Source: Protonemura montana
Lineage: Eukaryota > Arthropoda > Insecta > Plecoptera > Nemouridae
NCBI GenBank assembly: GCA_947568835.1
Contig: OX387603.1
Span: forward strand, 21,662,651-21,726,650
Length of the DNA stretch: 64,000 bases
Direction of reading: 5' to 3'
In this document: positions 59,401-64,000 of the stretch, piece by piece
Position numbering within the stretch: the first letter of the stretch is position 1
Layout: every line of letters starts with the position of its first letter
Notes under the pieces: generated by a model
What the model was told of the DNA's origin: nothing
Database searches by the model: none
What the model saw: the letters and a program-made list of their open reading frames with translations, nothing else
Position numbers and translations under genes: made by a program

Positions 59401-62069
59401 GGTCCGAGGTGTGACCACGAGGACAAAAGATAGGTTCGCCGAGCGAAAGTGTCCATCTGCTAACGGAACTGATTAGTGATTAGTCCCGCTGTCGAATGCA
59501 TTCTATACTCCAAAGTAGAGATCAATCACGGATGCATCGATTTCACACCTGGATTCTGTATTTAAAAAAAAAAACTCAAAAACCCATCGAAAGTTGCTTC
59601 AGAAGTCAATATAGGTGTAAGGAGTTGAATATAGCCCACTAAAAAGATCTTACGTTAGCTATTCCGACCTAGAACAAGAATCAACAAACCTCGAATCATC
59701 AGTGCCAAAAATTCGGCGGAGAGTAAACAGCTTTCCCGATGACAAGCGGCGATCCCTAACCCTACGCAAGGAGGTGACCTAAGCCGCAGCGAAGAACTGG
59801 CGATCAGCTGACTCTAGTCAAAACGCGAGCACACCCACACCACAAAAAAACCTCCCATCATTTCCCCCGTTCAGATCGTTAATGATCAGAGCGCAGCACA
59901 TACAATTGCATCGGCCATTCCGATGAGCGCAATCAATCAACTGCCGCTGGTGCTCTTCCAAATTGGGGGGAACCTCGTCGTAGCTAGCCCGAGAGCTCGC
60001 CCCTCCTTCCCATTACAGCTGACTGACGTGTTTATAAAGCGCTAGCCTGCTATGACCTACTCTACATTTCATTGGAGATGTAAAGATAAAATAAAAAAAG
60101 CAGATTGTATTTTTCATGGTCGTTGGCCTTTGAAATGTTGGCCGGCGCTGTGAGTCAAAGCCGACTCCGTCGTCGTCGTCGTCGGTGAGCAAAGAGCTGG
60201 CTGTGTGCTACGAATAATTCATGTCCATTGTTGCACTAGCTGGCAACTGAGACCGAGAGCCCGGTGATATATCGCAGGCACGACAATGAGTTGTGTGCTG
60301 GGCAAAGAGTGGCCAGCAACTACGTTGGCGTACACATTAGCTGACGCAGGCGAGGTGACCTTTCTTTCCGGGTTCAAATGACGCCACCGCTCTGCCGTGC
60401 GGGACACCTACACGAGATAATAGAATCTCGGTGCGCTGAAAACTTTGAAAAGGCTCTCTGCAAGTGGGCTACCGAATAAGGAAAACTAATCTCATGCATC
60501 AGGTGTAATAAGAGCTTCAACAATGGGGCGATGAGGAACTTTCCGTTGCCATGCCCTTGGGAGGCGTCGGCGCCGTCACACAATTTGGTGTAACCGTAAA
60601 TTGATGTGAAGACTCTCGTTTCTTCCCTCATCTTCATGATCATGATCCAATCTATTTTAAAAATTCATCTTGTAGTTGCCTTCTACCGGATAGCCAGTAC
60701 CAGTATTTATCGGCACCCTCCGCTCGCAACATCGCTCCTTCTACTCCAATGTGTGACACGCTTTCTGTCTCAGGTCCCGGTCGTGGACGACCTGCACTGA
60801 CCTACTGGCGGGACCAGCTCAGAATTCCGCGGGCCGCTGCAATCTACAACGCGTTGGTGCCACCTGGCTCGACAGCGGAAGCTGGAGGACGACGTTGAAT
60901 ACCAATCCGACGCCGCCGACGACGCGCGATACGACGCCAATCTATTCCGATGTTCACGGTCACTGACTCCCGTTTCGTGCCTCAACAAACAGCCGGTGAT
61001 CCGGTAAAGAGGATCAATCATTTTATCGAGAAAATCTTATCGAAATTGTGCCCGCCATTGAAATCGTATTTGTATTCGTCTCGTGATTGTGGATGCGGTT
61101 ATGACTTCGGTATAACTGTCCTTTATTTTCGTCCCGGCTAAGGACAATCGTACTAGCAATTGTCTCTCTAAACCATTCGGTTCACTGGCATCATTGGAGG
61201 AAATCGATTGTTTTAAGAGACAAGTTTGACCAAATTTCAATAGCAACCGGTTGGTTGGATTTTGGAGTGATTGCCTCAGACCGAGGAAGTACCGAGACCG
61301 CGATACAAAGTCAATACGGAATCAGACAAACTGAAGGATCCCTTGCGAATTTATTACAGAACCAGTCGGTTCGCTACTAAATCAACCCCCGGGAACGGCT
61401 CGACACCAGCTCGCGGCATCTGAAATTCAATTGGGCAGCCATCGCCAGTCCTCGTGTTGAACGGAAAAAAAACCCAGCATCCGATAATATTCCAAATGCG
61501 CTTGCACGACAAGATTCGAAACATTGGCGCGCGTTTTTTGCCCGCGATGCAAATCCATTAGGCAGTGCCGGCGTAGCTAACCGAATTAATCGGGCAGGCC
61601 GCGTTCGATGCGGATGGAGCACAGAGGAAAAAAAATCAATTTACCCAAATTAGATCGACGGCGTCGTCGCGCATATTTCGTACGCTGAAGATCCTTCATC
61701 CGGCGCCAGGATTGGCGTGGGAAGGGGAAAGCAAAATTAGAGAAATATACATAAACACAAACAGCGACCAACCAAAAAACGAGTTCTACAGAAAACCCCG
61801 TGACGCGCGCTCGCAGAATTTTTAACCAAGAGGACGGGAATTCGAAAAGTAGATTATTTTAATCGAGTCTTTTTCTACGTCTTTCACAAAACACACCGCT
61901 AGTGAACTCTTTCAACATTTCTTTTTTCCCCGCGCGAGTTCCGCGGGTGTTTTCCCCCCCTGTGCTGACACACGAATTTGAATCAGGCCGGCTGCAGGCT
62001 TCCATAAGCTTCGACCTCTACAACGGCGCTTCATCTGCGTGTGAAGTCAGCAGTATTTATTCGCAGTGC

Positions 62070-62180
62070 TGACGTCACCTATGACGTCCGTGCCGAGTTG
62101 CGGCGCACAGAGAGGACGCCGCCGTTGCAGCAGAGTGCACGAGAGACGCCGCCACCGCCGCGGTGCTAACTCATGCAAAT
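62070..62180. promoter_or_regulatory. CRE-like sites and POU octamer cluster
   Basis: A full palindromic CRE, TGACGTCA (62070-62077), is followed four bases later by a second TGACGTCC (62082-62089). Then comes about 80 bases of GC-rich sequence and an ATGCAAAT octamer (62173-62180). CREB/ATF and POU factors bind these sequences. The GC-rich stretch between could be a promoter or enhancer, but no TATA box or initiator is clear and no exon follows that I can identify on either strand. Confidence 0.25.
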
Positions 62181-64000
62181 AACCGGCACAGCGGCCTTAA
62201 TGCACGCCGCCCTGTCAACTGGCATCATGCATTCGCGTAACAACTTGTAATGTGCTTTTCAAAATAATGGATTGCACGGTGGTAGAAAAAGCGTTGGACG
62301 GCCGGACAGCAACTATACGTGCAAAGGCAATGAAAGAGTAACGAGCCATGGTGGATGGGTATGACGCTAGCACATCGCAATAAGTCATTCCGGCTTACAG
62401 CTGTCAACTTTGTGCCCGGCAATTGCATTTGAAAAATTAAATCGCAACGAAAAAAAAACCCGTGGCATGTTTAAATGTTTATCTCGTGCTATGCAATTGC
62501 CGTGTGATTGCCGTCAGTCGCCCTTCACGTGCACGCTGATTTGTGTTCAATTATTGATTTCAATTATCAATCAGCGAAATGATACAGAGTGCGGTCGGTT
62601 TTATTCGCCTATTAATTTCGCGGTAAACAACTTGTAATTAAAATCACAGTGGTAGAAAATGCAGTCCACATATATTCGTGTTCCGCGTGGTCGGCCATCA
62701 GGTCGATCAAATCGATCTGGCCGATAGTGATTGCGTATCATTCCAGCACCAGTAATCCACCAAATTAACTAAACTACCCTAAATGGATGCTATAGGCAAA
62801 CATATGTAATACATTACACACCTATGCAGATCGGCATCGTTAATTGGACTACTTCCCACAACGACATTGAATAAAACAGATGTTCAAGTAATTATATTGC
62901 CATGGTCCCAGATGCCCACCGACCGATGGGGGGCGTCAATGTACTGTCAAGATCAGCTGAGCAAAAACTCGGCGTAGGTCATCGCGAGCAGCACACAAAT
63001 CTCTGGCGGGAGCTCCAGGAAGGTCAAGCATTGAGGACCACGCCCAAGCTCTGGAGATCAAGTCACACATAGCTGCCGCAGCGGTACTGACTGTCACTTG
63101 GACAGCCGGAGACCGCACCCTCTAAAAGGTCGAACCAGGGACTTTAGCGCGGCGTTGACGAGTGCGTAGGAATCACATGGGCAAAGTGTCTCGCCGACAA
63201 ATTAATCATGGACATGTCAAACAACCGAATGGTCGACCGAAGGAACGCGGTTTACATGTTCGAAATCAGGGGGACAGAGTGACACAGAATAGGGTGGTCT
63301 CGGGTAACAGCTAGTAGCACGCAATGGTCGCTTTTCAGAATGGTCGGCACGAGTCAACGAAAGTTGAAGCAAACAGCACGAGCGAAAAACAAGGCGACCG
63401 GCGCGGAAAAAAAGGACAAGTGCACGTGGAATGCATTAAAATCAGCTGTTCGCAGTGTTGTCGTGAGTATACGCGGTCACATGGTTTTATATGGAGTTGG
63501 CTCGTGGCGGTCCGTCTTGCTCTTTACCAGCTGTTTATAGTTTTACGCGAACAGTCGAGCGGGAAACACGAAAAAAAACCAGCGCGTCGAACGCCATTTA
63601 CGGCAAACTAGATCTGTCAGCGTGTCGAAATAATAACTCAATCGACGAAATACTTTGCCAGCATATACACAAACACTTAGCTGTACATACACGCTACCGG
63701 TTTCGCATTTAGAATTCGCGGCAGGGCTTCGGTCTTGTGAATCTGTTTTGATTTAAAAAAAAACTTCTTTGTGATTGTCATACCATTTATAACAAAAAGC
63801 TTCTAAAAAAAAACATCACAATCGCCTTCTCCGAATACGGGTGAAGATCCCGATCCAACCATTCCATTCAAATCGATTCAAACGTTACACTCCCTTCCAG
63901 TTCTTTGCATCTCCTCCCTGATCGCCAAGACATCCGAGTCTAAATCGGCCACTGGACAAGATTAATATGTATCGTCTTGAGAGTGGTAGTGAACAGCCCC

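Larger units (their letters stand above)
47799..64000 (-). other. osa: osa intron upstream of exon 47520-47798 (partial)
   Basis: At least 16.2 kb of apparently non-coding DNA up to the window edge. No minus-strand frame here has the Q/P/G/S-rich composition expected of N-terminal Osa, so the first coding exon and promoter probably lie beyond 64000. Contents: a 13-bp inverted repeat at 49329-49365, TG and CCAG microsatellites near 50.1 and 51.0 kb, a GC-rich block at about 52.15-52.48 kb, a GCGTCG hexamer array at 52878-52913, paired CACGTG sites at 55055-55079, a C run at 55464-55477, a TAAT-rich block at 58.4-59.4 kb, and a CRE/octamer cluster near 62.1 kb. The remaining stretches showed nothing I can name. 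A short noncoding 5' exon cannot be excluded. Confidence 0.6.

Noticed and set aside
62936-63118. Minus-strand 60-codon frame with a protein-like alanine-rich stretch, considered as an upstream osa exon or a mobile-element remnant
   Set aside because: Composition is unlike Osa, no Q/P/G richness, and no family motif is visible.

Overview
This window is almost entirely intronic DNA of one very large gene on the minus strand. Three coding exons are supported directly by the sequence: 47520-47798, 40119-40523 and 5403-5529, in transcription order. They encode the low-complexity Q/P/G-rich N-terminal region of Osa (ARID1A/B, eyelid), the signature subunit of the BAP form of the SWI/SNF (Brahma) chromatin-remodelling complex. 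The segments QRYPTPPG, NTPYGQPPSG and DLTGQNSNDSSSG, and above all MRPTPSPTGSTGSRSMSPAV, are the hallmarks used. Every exon edge has a canonical AG/GT site and the reading frame runs from exon to exon without a break. The total coding content seen is 811 nt (270 codons plus one base). The start codon, the ARID domain and the C-terminal domain all lie outside the window.

Organism: an arthropod, most likely an insect, because the exon motifs look like insect Osa and the genome has long introns. By eye, base composition is near-balanced and CpG is common rather than depleted. That would suit a hymenopteran, but this is an impression rather than a computed result.

Layout on the plus-strand axis: 1-5402 is intron downstream of the last exon seen. 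5403-5529 is an exon. 5530-40118 is a 34.6-kb intron. 40119-40523 is a polyQ exon. 40524-47519 is a 7.0-kb intron. 47520-47798 is a second polyQ exon. 47799-64000 is the 3' part of a further intron of at least 16.2 kb. The introns alternate between GC-rich, CpG-rich blocks (about 8.7-9.6, 24.6-25.4, 26.1-27.7 and 52.1-52.5 kb) and AT-rich blocks dense in TAAT/ATTA cores (14.6-15.4, 21.7-22.7, 30.8-31.05, 44.2-45.0 and 58.4-59.4 kb), which are candidate cis-regulatory DNA. Simple repeats are frequent, including several G or C runs of 13-29 bases. I recognised no tRNA, rRNA, known microRNA, CRISPR array, transposon or viral fossil.

Weaker leads: an exon-like plus-strand segment (16792-16902) with acceptor, Kozak-like ATG and donor; an unusually long plus-strand open frame (29526-30476); a 13-bp perfect inverted repeat (49329-49365); candidate recursive-splice points in the 34.6-kb intron; and a cluster of CRE-like and octamer sites near 62.1 kb. 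I found no convincing undescribed multi-gene system here.
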